43,821 nt of DNA from a virus (IMGVR_UViG_3300046501_000435:1-43821); one strand, 5' to 3'. Counted from the first letter of the stretch, positions 30,723-39,404 are shown. Notes: generated from the letters alone by a model not told the origin. Made by a program: numbers and translations.

Positions 30723-31817
30723 ATGCAAGAAGACGAACTGACCATTACGTCGAGCGGCTTTGATATCACCGGCTGGACGAATGTCCGAGTCACACGGGGT
30801 ATTGAGCGGCTGCCCAGCGACTTCAGTATCGGCATGACCGAACTCTACCCGGGAGAATTTGATCGCCTCGAACTGCCTCCTGGGGCGGCGTGCCAGGTCC
30901 GTCTCGGGCAGGACCCGGTAGTGACCGGGTATGTGGATCGCTACACGCCGAGTATCAGCGCTGGCGATCACTCGATCCAGGTCAGTGGTCGTTCCAAGTG
31001 CTCCGATTTGATTGACTGCGCTGCTGAGTGGCCTGGCGGGCAACTCAGCAACCAGACCGTGCTGGGGGTTGCGCAGAGGCTTGCGGCGGTATATGGGCCC
31101 TCCAGCAATGGTGTCGCTGAAGGCATTTCAGTCGCCACTGATGTGGTTGATTTGCCAGTGCTTCCCCAGGCCAATCTGATGCTGGGGGAGTCGGCTTTTG
31201 ACATCATCGATCGAATGGCGCGCTTCTCTGCCGTACTCGCCTACGACCTGGCTGATGGAAGCCTTTTCCTGAGCAGAGCAGGAACGCGTCGCGCGGCAAG
31301 CGGCTTTGTTGAAGGGGCCAACGTGCAGCGGGCCTACATCGACAACTCTGCTGACCAGATCTATTCGGACTACAACGCCTATATCCAGTCGGTTGACACG
31401 TTTACTGATCTTGGGCAGGGCGGGAACCAGATTCACACTGTGAAGGACATCAACTGTAAACGTCACCGGGCGCTGGTGATAATCTCTGAGGGAGGCGGCC
31501 TGGGTAACGATGTGGCGATCAAACGTGCTCAGTGGGAGGCTGCCAGGCGCTTTGGGCGCTCCCGGACAATCCGCCTGACCGTTGATAGTTGGCGAGACGC
31601 GTCCGGCTCTCTTTGGGAGCCAAATACCTTGGCCCCGGTTCATTTACCGAGGTTGAAATTCTCCGCTGAAAGCATGCTGATCAGCGAAGTGACCTTTTTG
31701 AGGAACAGTTACTCGGGAACAACCGCAGAGATCTTGCTTATGGCGCCTGAAGCGTTCCTGCCGCAACCCATCAACCTCACGCCGCTTTATGGCGAGCTTT
31801 TGCAAGGTGGTTTCTGA
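30723..31817 (+). CDS. Baseplate hub protein, Mu gpP (gp44)-like
   Basis: A 364-aa protein from the ATG at 30723 (GAGG seven bases upstream). It resembles gp27-like hub proteins: LTITSSGFDITGWTNVRVTR, GIERLPSDFSIGMTEL, VVTGYVDRYTPSISAGDHSI, SGRSKCSDLIDCAAEWPGGQ. It forms the trimeric hub under the tube. Follows gpN as in Mu. Confidence 0.92.
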   Translation: MQEDELTITSSGFDITGWTNVRVTRGIERLPSDFSIGMTELYPGEFDRLELPPGAACQVRLGQDPVVTGYVDRYTPSISAGDHSIQVSGRSKCSDLIDCAAEWPGGQLSNQTVLGVAQRLAAVYGPSSNGVAEGISVATDVVDLPVLPQANLMLGESAFDIIDRMARFSAVLAYDLADGSLFLSRAGTRRAASGFVEGANVQRAYIDNSADQIYSDYNAYIQSVDTFTDLGQGGNQIHTVKDINCKRHRALVIISEGGGLGNDVAIKRAQWEAARRFGRSRTIRLTVDSWRDASGSLWEPNTLAPVHLPRLKFSAESMLISEVTFLRNSYSGTTAEILLMAPEAFLPQPINLTPLYGELLQGGF

Positions 31818-32413
31818 TGACGCCTTCCACGAATCAATCCGGGGATTCCGTTGGCGTTCTCCAGCGCATGATGCGCCGGATTCAACTTGCAACCGGCTGG
31901 GGCAGGGTGACGTTCAGCGACGACAGCAAGACCGCTCAGCTGCTTCAGGTGAAGCTCAATGATTCCGAGACCCGGGATGGGACACCGCGTATTGCAGAGT
32001 TTGGGTTCACCTCTCATCTGCCGAAGGGCTCGGATGTCCTGATGGTGTTTCTGGGTGGGGACCGGTCCAAGGGCGTGGTGGTTGCCACTGCACATCAAGG
32101 CAGCCGGCCTACCAATCTACTGGAGGGTGAATCCATGGTCTACGACCTCTGGGGGAAGTCGATCTACCTGACTGAGACCGGTGGAATCATAGTTGAGGCA
32201 GGCGCTGCGCCCGTCACGGTCAACAACGCCACCACCGTCACAATCAATGCCGCCGAGTCAGTTCAGATGAACACGCCAGTTCTACGTGTCAGTGGTGATA
32301 TCGAAGCGGGCGGCAACATCAAAGACAAGGTACGCACCATGGCCGCTGATCGGGAGCTGTTCAATCAGCACACCAACGGTACCGGCACCACAACCCCGAG
32401 CCCTCAACAATGA
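31817..32413 (+). CDS. Baseplate spike protein, Mu gp45-like
   Basis: A 198-aa protein with the gpV/gp45 OB-fold (LQRMMRRIQLATGWGRVTFS, FGFTSHLPKGSDVLMVFLGG, VATAHQGSRPTNLLEGESMV) and a C-terminal beta-helix-like repeat (TVNNATTVTINAAESVQMNT). It forms the membrane-piercing spike. No terminal HxH iron-binding motif is evident at the C-terminus, which ends in a polar tail. Confidence 0.92.
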   Translation: MTPSTNQSGDSVGVLQRMMRRIQLATGWGRVTFSDDSKTAQLLQVKLNDSETRDGTPRIAEFGFTSHLPKGSDVLMVFLGGDRSKGVVVATAHQGSRPTNLLEGESMVYDLWGKSIYLTETGGIIVEAGAAPVTVNNATTVTINAAESVQMNTPVLRVSGDIEAGGNIKDKVRTMAADRELFNQHTNGTGTTTPSPQQ

Positions 32414-32856
32414 GTGATATCACCACAACCTGGGTCGTAGAGACCGGTACGGGCGATTGGTCGATCCTGGGTGGGGCCTTGGCGAGCGGTAATGACTTGG
32501 CCAGCGCCGTATTGATCAGCCTATTCACCGACCGCATTGCGGATGACTCTGACATCCCGCCCGACGGCAGTGGTGACCGGCGGGGATGGTGGGGCGATGC
32601 AGATGAGGATATCTCCATAGGGTCCCGTCTCTGGCTTCTGGATCGGTCCAGGCTTACTCAGGACGTTGCCAACTCCGCCAAGATTTACATGGAAGAGGCA
32701 TTGCAGTGGCTCATCGACGACCAAGTCGCGCTAAGCGTAACGGTCGTGACAGCCATTGCCGGCGGGAGCCGACTAAATTCCATCGTCACCGTTACCCACC
32801 GTGATGGAACCGTCACCCCACTAAATTTCAACTGGGTTTGGAATCAGACCTCATAG
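32410..32856 (+). CDS. Baseplate protein, Mu gp46-like
   Basis: A 148-aa protein with the GP46 family pattern: DLASAVLISLFTDRIADDSD, GDRRGWWGDADEDISIGSRL, WLLDRSRLTQDVANSAKIYM. It is a gp25-like wedge protein of the baseplate. Overlaps the spike gene by four bases. Confidence 0.92.
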   Translation: MSDITTTWVVETGTGDWSILGGALASGNDLASAVLISLFTDRIADDSDIPPDGSGDRRGWWGDADEDISIGSRLWLLDRSRLTQDVANSAKIYMEEALQWLIDDQVALSVTVVTAIAGGSRLNSIVTVTHRDGTVTPLNFNWVWNQTS

Positions 32857-32863
32857 CCGTAAA

Positions 32864-32891
32864 GGCCTGTCCTGAGCAGGCTTTCTTTTTT
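32864..32891 (+). terminator. Hairpin with T-run upstream of the baseplate J gene
   Basis: GCCTG/CAGGC stem (32865-32869 with 32877-32881) followed by TTTCTTTTTT, then CCGGAG before the next start. Possible partial terminator. Confidence 0.6.
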
Positions 32892-32908
32892 CCGGAGCAA
32901 AGACCCTC

Positions 32909-34036
32909 ATGCCATATACGAGACCCACGCTCTCGGACCTGCGCGCGCAAGTCGCAGCGGATATCACCTCCGGCTTGCCGACTGCCGACGGGCTTCTAAG
33001 GTTTTCCAACCTACAAATAACCGGCAAAGCTGTCGCCGGGCTGGCCCACTTAAACTATGGGTACCTTGATTGGATTGCTAAACAGGGAGTGCCATACACA
33101 GCCTCGGGCGAATACCTGGAAGCCTGGGCGGCCTTGAAGAAGGTGTATCGCAAAACCGCAACCAAGGCAGTGGGTGGCGTTTCGTTCCGCGGTACCCCGG
33201 GCAAGATTGTCGACGTTGGCACTCAGGTTGTTCGGGGCGACTCGGCTGTCTTCCCCTCTCTCGCGACTGCCACGGTTGCGGCGGACGGCACCTTGGTACT
33301 TCAGGTGTCGGCTGATCTTGCGGGCGAAGCTGGTAACACCCCTGTGGGCAGCCTGATGACACTGGGCGTGGCCATTGATGGCGTCCAATCAGTGGGCGCT
33401 GTCACCACTGCGCTGACGGGAGGAGCTGACCAGGAAGGTGAGGAGTCGCTATTCGCCCGCATGCTCGACGCTTATCAGAACACTCCAAATGGCGGCTCCC
33501 GGGGCGATTACCCTTCGTGGGCTAAAGAGGTCTCTGGTGTCACTCGTGCGTGGTGCGCTCCCAATGCCTTTGGGACTGGGACAGTCGTGGTCTACACCAT
33601 GCTTGACGATGCCAACGCCTCCCACGGCGGCTTTCCTCAGGGCACCGACGGGGTATCCACGAAGGACAATCGAGCTACCACGGGCAACCGCGCAGCAGGC
33701 GATCAACTGATCGTGGCCAACAGCGTCTTTGACCAGCAACCGGTAACGGCGATGGTTTACTCATGCGCTCCGATAGCGGCACCTATCAACTTCACGATAA
33801 CCGGGTTGTCCGCGGCATCGACGGCTACTCGAGCCGCTGTTGCCGCTGCCATTACGGAGGTCTTTTTTGAGCAGGGCGTACCTCTGTCCGATGGGTCATT
33901 CGTTGGGCTGTCCGACATCGATTCTGCGATAGCGGCAATCTCGGCGACCAAGGGATTCGTCATCACCTCGCCAGTGGCCAATATCACCAACGTACTTGGC
34001 TACCTGCCCACACTAGGCACCATTAATTACGGCTGA
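32909..34036 (+). CDS. Baseplate J-like protein, Mu gp47-like
   Basis: A 375-aa protein with the baseplate J signature: PYTRPTLSDLRAQVAADITS, AVAGLAHLNYGYLDWIAKQG, AWAALKKVYRKTATKAVGGV, and GTPGKIVDVGTQVVRGD. It is the gp6-like wedge protein that builds the baseplate ring. Family-typical length. Confidence 0.93.
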   Translation: MPYTRPTLSDLRAQVAADITSGLPTADGLLRFSNLQITGKAVAGLAHLNYGYLDWIAKQGVPYTASGEYLEAWAALKKVYRKTATKAVGGVSFRGTPGKIVDVGTQVVRGDSAVFPSLATATVAADGTLVLQVSADLAGEAGNTPVGSLMTLGVAIDGVQSVGAVTTALTGGADQEGEESLFARMLDAYQNTPNGGSRGDYPSWAKEVSGVTRAWCAPNAFGTGTVVVYTMLDDANASHGGFPQGTDGVSTKDNRATTGNRAAGDQLIVANSVFDQQPVTAMVYSCAPIAAPINFTITGLSAASTATRAAVAAAITEVFFEQGVPLSDGSFVGLSDIDSAIAAISATKGFVITSPVANITNVLGYLPTLGTINYG

Positions 34037-34041
34037 TTGCC

Positions 34042-34638
34042 ATGTCCAAACCATCGTTCACCGACGGCGACTTCACGTCCGCGTTGCTTGGCTTGTTACC
34101 CCGCGGACGCGTTTGGCCGAAAGACATTAGCAGCGTTCAGTCCCAGGCCGTTTCTTGTTATGCGCCGACATTCACACGAATAAGTGAGTCAGCGTTGAAT
34201 CTGCTTGAGGACCTGTTTCCCGCAACAACCATCAATTTTCTGCCCGAGTGGGAGGCAACGCTGGGTTTGCCTGATCCCTGCGCCGGCGTGTCGCCAACGT
34301 TTCAAGGCCGACGTAATCAGGTCGTGGCGCGATTTTCCAATAGTGGCGGCCAGTCCATTCCGTTCTTTCAGGCGTTCGCCCAGGGCCTTGGCTATGCCGT
34401 GACCGTTACTCAATACGCACCGTTTCGGTGTGGGCAAAGCGTCTGTGGTCAGCAGTTGGGCGGCGAGGATTGGTTCTTCGCCTGGGCCATCAACAGCAAG
34501 TTCAACACGATCAATCACTTCAGGGTTGGCCAGTCTGCCGTGGGCGAGCCGCTCGCTTCGTGGAGCAATGCAGTGCTCGAGTGTGAACTCACATCTGCCA
34601 AGCCAGCCCATACCGTTTTGCAGTTCCATTACTCGTGA
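34042..34638 (+). CDS. Baseplate protein gp48-like (DUF2313/YmfQ)
   Basis: A 198-aa protein: FTSALLGLLPRGRVWPKDIS, LNLLEDLFPATTINFLPEWE, LGLPDPCAGVSPTFQGRRNQ. The family links the baseplate wedge to the fibres. It follows gp47 in the Mu order. Confidence 0.92.
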   Translation: MSKPSFTDGDFTSALLGLLPRGRVWPKDISSVQSQAVSCYAPTFTRISESALNLLEDLFPATTINFLPEWEATLGLPDPCAGVSPTFQGRRNQVVARFSNSGGQSIPFFQAFAQGLGYAVTVTQYAPFRCGQSVCGQQLGGEDWFFAWAINSKFNTINHFRVGQSAVGEPLASWSNAVLECELTSAKPAHTVLQFHYS

Positions 34639-34646
34639 GGTCATAG

Positions 34647-36110
34647 ATGTATCAGATCGATAATTCAACGGCCGTGGCTGCGATTCCGGCACCTACGGCA
34701 GCCGGGCAGCCTGGATATTTCACTGATGGCAATCCAGCCACAGGGGTTTCGGCGACGATCTTGCCCGCCGAGTTCATGAACATGATCATGATGGAGAACC
34801 TGAGCGTGTTGGCCGTTGCTGGCATAACTCCAGCCAAGGGGCAATATAATCAACTGGCTTTGTCCATCTCTAAAATCATCAGTGACGGTGCAGCAGGTGC
34901 CGCAAGCGAGACGGTAGCTGGGATTCTGAAGCTGTCGACGAATCTGCAAGTTCTTGCTGGGACTAATGACTCCACTGCCGTGACACCTCTTAAGCTGGCC
35001 CAGAAGCTGGAAAATTATCTCGGGCAGGCAACCGAGTCGGCGTTTGGCTGGCTGAAAATTGCGAGTCAAACTCTGGTAAATGCAGGTGTAGACGATGCCG
35101 CTGCTGTGACGTCTAAAAAGCTGTCTGCGGCAACGCAGTTTCAGGCCTTTACTGCTTTCGCCGCCGGCGGAACTGCTCCAGCCTTCACGCTGACCCCAGT
35201 TCCAGCAATTACGGCATATATACCAAACCAGCGCTTTCAAGTGACGTTTGGTGCCGCCGGCGGCGCGACGCCGACCCTCAACGTTTCAGGCATTGGGCCG
35301 AAGAATCTGAAGCAATACAACTCGGCAGGTGCGAAGGTTGCGGCGATCATTGCTGCCGGCCAGACCGGTGACGTCTTCTATGACGGTACGGACTTGGTTT
35401 TACTCGCAACCGGCATGCCCTTTGGAACTGGCGGCGTGGGCGCCACAGCAAACACGCCTACAGCCGCAGACCTGAACGCAGTAGGGTATGGCGGAATGTG
35501 GTCTGTGGCAGGGTCTGCGAATTCACCGTTTGCTAACGGCATGGTGCTACACGGTGTTTACAACGGCTCCCAAAGTTGGACCCAGATTGGAACAAGCCTT
35601 GATAACGTTGGGATGTTCTGGCGCGGATCGATCAACGGGACTATTAATGCATGGAAGCAGGTCTGGGACTCCTCCAACTTTACGCCTTCCACAAAGATCA
35701 GCGGTAACTCTTGCCCTGCGGCAGGGTTTGCTAGCACCGACAAAACTCAGCCATACATGCTGCATACAGACAGCACAGTAGTGTCGCTTTCCAGGAGAAA
35801 CACGGCGCAGCTGGCAGCGTCCGGGTGGAGCAAAAACACTGACACCGGCGAGATTATTCAGTGGGTTGAATATAGTGTTGGCAATGCATGGAACAACCCC
35901 TTGGTTAAGGCGGTAGTCTGGCCCACCGTTTTCCCTAATGGGTTCCTGAATGCCACCCTTACGTTCAAGCAATCAAGCTCGTCATTTCTAGCGAGCACCA
36001 CGCCGAACTATGCAAACGCAACGGTAAGTGGGTGCAATGTGTTTATTGCTCAATGGCAAACCGGCCAAGACCCAACTCTGACCCTTGTTGTCACGGCCCG
36101 AGGATATTGA
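34647..36110 (+). CDS. Tail fibre protein (receptor binding)
   Basis: A 487-aa fibre. The N-terminus (YQIDNSTAVAAIPAPTAAGQ PGYFTDGNP) anchors to the baseplate. Residues about 80-165 carry two repeats of the type TVAGILKLSTNLQVLAGTND STAVTPLKLAQ and AFGWLKIASQTLVNAGVDDA AAVTSKKLSAA, as in phage fibre shafts. The middle has a GYGGMWSVAGSAN head-like segment, and the C-terminal 120 residues (GEIIQWVEYSVGNAW, VVWPTVFPNGF, CNVFIAQWQTGQ, LVVTARGY) form a gp53/gp37-type receptor-binding tip. Probably a key host-range determinant. Confidence 0.9.
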   Translation: MYQIDNSTAVAAIPAPTAAGQPGYFTDGNPATGVSATILPAEFMNMIMMENLSVLAVAGITPAKGQYNQLALSISKIISDGAAGAASETVAGILKLSTNLQVLAGTNDSTAVTPLKLAQKLENYLGQATESAFGWLKIASQTLVNAGVDDAAAVTSKKLSAATQFQAFTAFAAGGTAPAFTLTPVPAITAYIPNQRFQVTFGAAGGATPTLNVSGIGPKNLKQYNSAGAKVAAIIAAGQTGDVFYDGTDLVLLATGMPFGTGGVGATANTPTAADLNAVGYGGMWSVAGSANSPFANGMVLHGVYNGSQSWTQIGTSLDNVGMFWRGSINGTINAWKQVWDSSNFTPSTKISGNSCPAAGFASTDKTQPYMLHTDSTVVSLSRRNTAQLAASGWSKNTDTGEIIQWVEYSVGNAWNNPLVKAVVWPTVFPNGFLNATLTFKQSSSSFLASTTPNYANATVSGCNVFIAQWQTGQDPTLTLVVTARGY

Positions 36111-36112
36111 TC

Positions 36113-36685
36113 GTGCAGAAATTTTATCAGGCAAAAAACAACGGGTTCTATAGCGAACTCATGCACGGCACTCGCACGATTTGGGTGCCTGCTCCTGATT
36201 GGGTTCGGCCAACCAAAGACGTCCCGGCAATGTCGACTGACGGGGATGATTCTGTTGAATCGACCATCAAAGTCCCGGATTTGGATGCTGTGGCGCCCTT
36301 GATTGAAGTGCCGAACCCGGCTTGCACTCTTCCCCCTGAAGGTGACCTTGTAGAAATTTCAGAGGAAATCTACAACGCCATGTTTGCGGGTCAGGCCGCA
36401 GGGAAAGAAATTCAGGCGGGAAAAGATGGGTATCCAGTTTTGGTTGATCCGCCACCGCTCACCGCGGAGCAGCTGACCTCGGTTGCGCTGACCCGCCGCG
36501 ACGGTTTGTTGACTTTCGCCGCCCTGAGAATTGCACCACTGCAGTCCGCAGTGGACCTGGATGACGCAACCGCCTCCGACATCGCCAATCTGAAAAAGTG
36601 GAAGCAATACCAAGTGGCGCTGAACCGCATCCAGGATCAACCAGCGTTCCCGCAGGACGTCGCCTGGCCTGTTGAACCGTCCTGA
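36113..36685 (+). CDS. Tail fibre assembly chaperone (Tfa/gpU-like)
   Basis: The start is a GTG at 36113 (GAGGA upstream), giving 190 aa. The pattern FYQAKNNGFYSELMHGTR, VEISEEIYNAMFAGQAAGKE and a C-terminal helical region (LTRRDGLLTFAALRIAPLQS AVDLDDAT) is that of Tfa-type chaperones, which fold or cap the fibre tip encoded just upstream. Confidence 0.85.
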   Translation: MQKFYQAKNNGFYSELMHGTRTIWVPAPDWVRPTKDVPAMSTDGDDSVESTIKVPDLDAVAPLIEVPNPACTLPPEGDLVEISEEIYNAMFAGQAAGKEIQAGKDGYPVLVDPPPLTAEQLTSVALTRRDGLLTFAALRIAPLQSAVDLDDATASDIANLKKWKQYQVALNRIQDQPAFPQDVAWPVEPS

Positions 36686-36705
36686 GCAACACCGAGTTGA
36701 GAACC

Positions 36706-36728
36706 CGCCGCCATTGAGCGGTTTTTTT
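36706..36728 (+). terminator. Hairpin with T-run upstream of the endolysin gene
   Basis: CCGC/GCGG stem (36708-36711 with 36718-36721) and seven T, then CGGAGAAAGCC and the endolysin ATG. Nearly the same module as at 26464-26485. Confidence 0.55.
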
Positions 36729-36744
36729 GTGCCCGGAGAAAGCC

Positions 36745-37278
36745 ATGCCGATTACTGAGCAGCAGTTGCTGCAGATACTCCCGAACGCCGGCCGCCAAGC
36801 CGGCGTTTTTGTTCCTGTGCTGAATACGGCGATGGCCAAGTACGGAATCGTCACCAGGTTGCGCATCGCCGCATTCATTGCCCAGGTCGGTCACGAGTCG
36901 GGGCAGTTCCGCTGGCTGAAAGAGTTGTGGGGGCCCACCGCTCAGCAGAAGGGTTATGAAGGCCGCGCCGATCTGGGCAACAAGGTCAATGGCGATGGTT
37001 TCAAGTACCGTGGCCGCGGTCTGATACAGGTCACCGGCCGGGCCAACTATGCGGCGTGCGGCGATGCGCTGGGTCTGGACCTTATCAGTCAACCCGAACT
37101 GCTCGAGCAGCCGCAGTACGCCGCAATGTCGGCGGCTTGGTTCTGGTCCTCCCGGGGTTTGAACACTCTGGCGGATCAGAGCGATTTCCTGACGACCACC
37201 AAGCGCATCAATGGTGGCATCAATGGTCTGGCCGACCGCCAGGCGCTGTATGACAAAGCGTTGAAGGTGCTGGTATGA
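36745..37278 (+). CDS. Endolysin, glycoside hydrolase family 19
   Basis: A 177-aa GH19 (chitinase-like) lysozyme from the ATG at 36745 (GGAGAAAGCC upstream). Catalytic Glu in FIAQVGHESGQFRWLKE; other hallmarks are KYRGRGLIQVTGRANYAACG and TKRINGGINGLADRQALYDK. It has no signal peptide or membrane segment, so it depends on the holin to reach the peptidoglycan. First gene of the distal lysis cassette; overlaps the i-spanin gene by four bases. Confidence 0.93.
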   Translation: MPITEQQLLQILPNAGRQAGVFVPVLNTAMAKYGIVTRLRIAAFIAQVGHESGQFRWLKELWGPTAQQKGYEGRADLGNKVNGDGFKYRGRGLIQVTGRANYAACGDALGLDLISQPELLEQPQYAAMSAAWFWSSRGLNTLADQSDFLTTTKRINGGINGLADRQALYDKALKVLV

Positions 37279-37646
37279 CTCCCCTGCAGAAGTTGGTCGG
37301 CCTCGGCTTGGCGGTGATCCTGCTGCTGGTCTTGGGCGCCGCTGCTGGAGCTTGGTTGACCGCCGGGCATTACAGGCCGCTGCTCGATGCCGCCAACAAC
37401 GACCTGGCCACCACCAAGTCAGCCCGGGACAACCTGGAAGAACTGGCAGGCGAGCAGGGCAAGAAGCTCGGCGAGCTGGTGCAGGCTGGGAAGGATCGTG
37501 AGCTTGCAGCAACTCTGGCCCAGGGCAAGGCATCGCAAGAGGCTCAGCCTGACTTCGCCGCCGCCAATCAATTGCTGCGGGAGCGAACCGGCGGTGACCC
37601 CGCCCAGGCAGCGGCGGCGATCATTGATCAGGAGTTGGGGCTATGA
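37275..37646 (+). CDS. i-spanin (Rz-like)
   Basis: A 123-aa protein with an N-terminal membrane helix (LVGLGLAVILLLVLGAAAGA), then a charged coiled-coil periplasmic part. This is the Rz / i-spanin layout and it is followed by a lipoprotein gene in an overlapping frame. i- and o-spanins bridge the envelope to fuse the membranes at the last step of lysis. Confidence 0.85.
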   Translation: MTPLQKLVGLGLAVILLLVLGAAAGAWLTAGHYRPLLDAANNDLATTKSARDNLEELAGEQGKKLGELVQAGKDRELAATLAQGKASQEAQPDFAAANQLLRERTGGDPAQAAAAIIDQELGL

Positions 37647-37900
37647 GGATATTTCTGATGGGGCTGGTTTTGCTGCTGGCGGGGTGCGCAGGCAGAGAGC
37701 CTGAAGTTCGCACGGTACGGGTTGAGGTGCCGGTACTGGTACCGTGCAAGACAGCGGCGGTGCCAGTTCCGCCATGGGCGGCTGCCGGACTGAAGAAATC
37801 CGACAGCCTGGAAGTGAAGGTAAGGGCTTTGCTGGCAGAGCGTCGGCAGCGAATGGGTTATGAACGGCAGGTGGTCGCAGCAGTCAGTTCCTGCCAGTAG
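37643..37900 (+). CDS. o-spanin lipoprotein (Rz1-like)
   Basis: An 85-aa lipoprotein: MRIFLMGLVLLLAGCAGREP has a signal peptide and lipobox LLAGC with Cys15 as the lipidated residue. Pro/Val-rich mid part (VEVPVLVPCKTAAVPVPPW). Overlaps the i-spanin by four bases. Last gene of the late operon. Confidence 0.85.
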   Translation: MRIFLMGLVLLLAGCAGREPEVRTVRVEVPVLVPCKTAAVPVPPWAAAGLKKSDSLEVKVRALLAERRQRMGYERQVVAAVSSCQ

Positions 37901-37917
37901 ACGGCGAGCAAGGGTGT

Positions 37918-37955
37918 GCCGCCCTACGTGCTTACCTGGCGCACGTCAGGGCGGT
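37918..37955. terminator. Hairpin between late operon and acyltransferase
   Basis: GCCGCCCT-ACGTGC pairs with GCACGT-C-AGGGCGGT (14 pairs with one bulge). No T-run on either side. It separates the convergent o-spanin and acyltransferase genes and may be a weak bidirectional terminator. Confidence 0.5.
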
Positions 37956-37960
37956 ATCTA

Positions 37961-39064
37961 TCAGGTCAATCGTGATGATGCTACGGGCGCTATTTTCTTC
38001 TCATCAGTTGCTTTGCCGCGCTGTTTCATGAACTTTAAAACAGACCTGCCTGCTTGAATGCCAAGCTTTTCAACCGTCTTGTTCATCGCATAACAGAAAA
38101 CAAGAAGCACGATTAGTGTTTGTGCTTTCGTTCCAAGTAAATGTATGTTGTGATCTTTGAAAAAGTTGTATATGTAATCCCAAAGCCAGTTGTGGAATAA
38201 ATACACTGAGTAGGTTAGTTCGGACAGCATTATCAGTTGCTTGCTGTCTGCCAGATGCTTTTTCAGAAGGAAGGCGCTGATGAATATCAGAATTGCAAAT
38301 GCAGCGTAGTTGCTGTCTTTCCATTCTGGCTGGATTTTAGGTATGAGTGATAGAAAAAGCGCAGCAATAAGCGTTAGGCATATAAGGATTTTAGGTCTGT
38401 GCGCTTTCTTTGATTCGAAAAGATATATGCATGAACCGATAAAAAGGAACGGTGCGTAAATATTGAAATATCCGTCGGTTCCAAGCCCGGTTGGCATCTT
38501 GTGTGAGTAGTAGAGTGCTAGCGACGCGACGCCGTAAATGTATGGAAGTAAGGATTGGCGATTAAATGCCCCCGCGCCTTTAAGTATGCACATGAATAGA
38601 TAAAACATAATCTCTATTCGTAGTGTCCACTCCACACCATTCAATCCATAAGGCGTGCTAAAAAAGTCGCCTATCAGCAAAATGCGGGGGATGATAACTG
38701 AAAGCGGCGGGAGTGGTATTTCTCTGAATGCAAAGTCAAATATCAGTTCCATGATCACGGCGAAAATGTACAGAGGATAAATTCTGAATATCCTCTTTAT
38801 TAGAAAATCCCGGGCGCATTCAGTTTGAAGAACGTGCGTGATGATATAGCCTGATGTCAGGAAGAAAACAATTACACCAGCTGCGCCGCCGTAACAAAGA
38901 GGCATCAAAGCCTCAGCGATTAATCTAATCGTGATGTGTGTATCTGTAGATGCCGCTGTAGACGCCAGCTTGCCGAAGTATTTGTGACCCACCAGGACGC
39001 TAATAAAAGCGAACACTCGCATGTAGTCGAGGAAAACAATTCTTCCCTTTGGTATTTCGTTCAT
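37961..39064 (-). CDS. Acyltransferase 3 family membrane protein (O-antigen modification)
   Basis: A 367-aa integral membrane enzyme with about ten helices. The start FLDYMRVFAFISVLVGHKYF carries the family's Arg16-X10-His27 catalytic motif; other typical parts are GGAAGVIVFFLTSGYIITHV, FLIKRIFRIYPLY, NGVEWTLRIEIMFYLFM and SELTYSVYLFHNWLW. Such enzymes acetylate surface sugars and are known from phages as serotype-conversion factors. The gene is markedly AT-rich and lies in opposite orientation after the lysis genes, so it is cargo acquired by transfer. Ribosome-binding site AGGA eight bases before the ATG. Confidence 0.9.
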   Translation of the reverse strand: MNEIPKGRIVFLDYMRVFAFISVLVGHKYFGKLASTAASTDTHITIRLIAEALMPLCYGGAAGVIVFFLTSGYIITHVLQTECARDFLIKRIFRIYPLYIFAVIMELIFDFAFREIPLPPLSVIIPRILLIGDFFSTPYGLNGVEWTLRIEIMFYLFMCILKGAGAFNRQSLLPYIYGVASLALYYSHKMPTGLGTDGYFNIYAPFLFIGSCIYLFESKKAHRPKILICLTLIAALFLSLIPKIQPEWKDSNYAAFAILIFISAFLLKKHLADSKQLIMLSELTYSVYLFHNWLWDYIYNFFKDHNIHLLGTKAQTLIVLLVFCYAMNKTVEKLGIQAGRSVLKFMKQRGKATDEKKIAPVASSRLT

Positions 39065-39303
39065 TCCATGTTCCTGGATTCTAGGTTTACTGGCGCGGAG
39101 GCGTGGGATTCTACAAGCGAATGGCCATCGTGTCTTTCCATCAGCAGGCGCTGATTTTCCCTGAGTAGGTAGTCGCGCTGCTGGGTAACCAGTTCATGTT
39201 GAGAATTTCGGGCGCCGTCGGCGTGGTTTATGCGGCCCGTAGAGCCCAACTTGACCCAGCGCATGCTCAACGAATTATCGCCATCACCGACGCCGGCGAC
39301 CAA
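39061..39303 (-). CDS. Possible small coiled-coil protein upstream of acyltransferase
   Basis: An open frame of up to 80 aa ends with ATGA overlap on the acyltransferase start. Its second half (NSQHELVTQQRDYLLRENQR, LLMERHDGHSLVESH) looks like a coiled coil. No clear ribosome-binding site or preferred start (ATG at 39303 region or 39264). The opposite strand carries another candidate (39196-39357), and at most one of the two is likely real. Confidence 0.3.
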   Translation of the reverse strand: MVAGVGDGDNSLSMRWVKLGSTGRINHADGARNSQHELVTQQRDYLLRENQRLLMERHDGHSLVESHASAPVNLESRNME

Positions 39304-39357
39304 GGATTGATCGCCCTGCGGGCGTGCCAGGCATATGTCAGGGGCGTGACGCGATAG
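39196..39357 (+). pseudogene. Possible 3' remnant of a second Rz-like gene
   Basis: A 53-codon frame whose end, AHAQRIIAITDAGDQGLIAL then RACQAYVRGVTR, is similar in style to C-termini of Rz-type lysis proteins. There is no proper start and the upstream part is absent. If real, it is the stump of a spanin cut off when the acyltransferase was inserted. By-eye resemblance only. Confidence 0.3.
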
Positions 39358-39404
39358 GAGTCTGCGTTATGATGTACCGTGTCGAGACCCCCAAGGAAAA
39401 AGCT

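Noticed and set aside
34647-36110. Diversity-generating retroelement acting on the tail fibre
   Set aside because: No reverse transcriptase, template repeat or matching variable repeat was seen.
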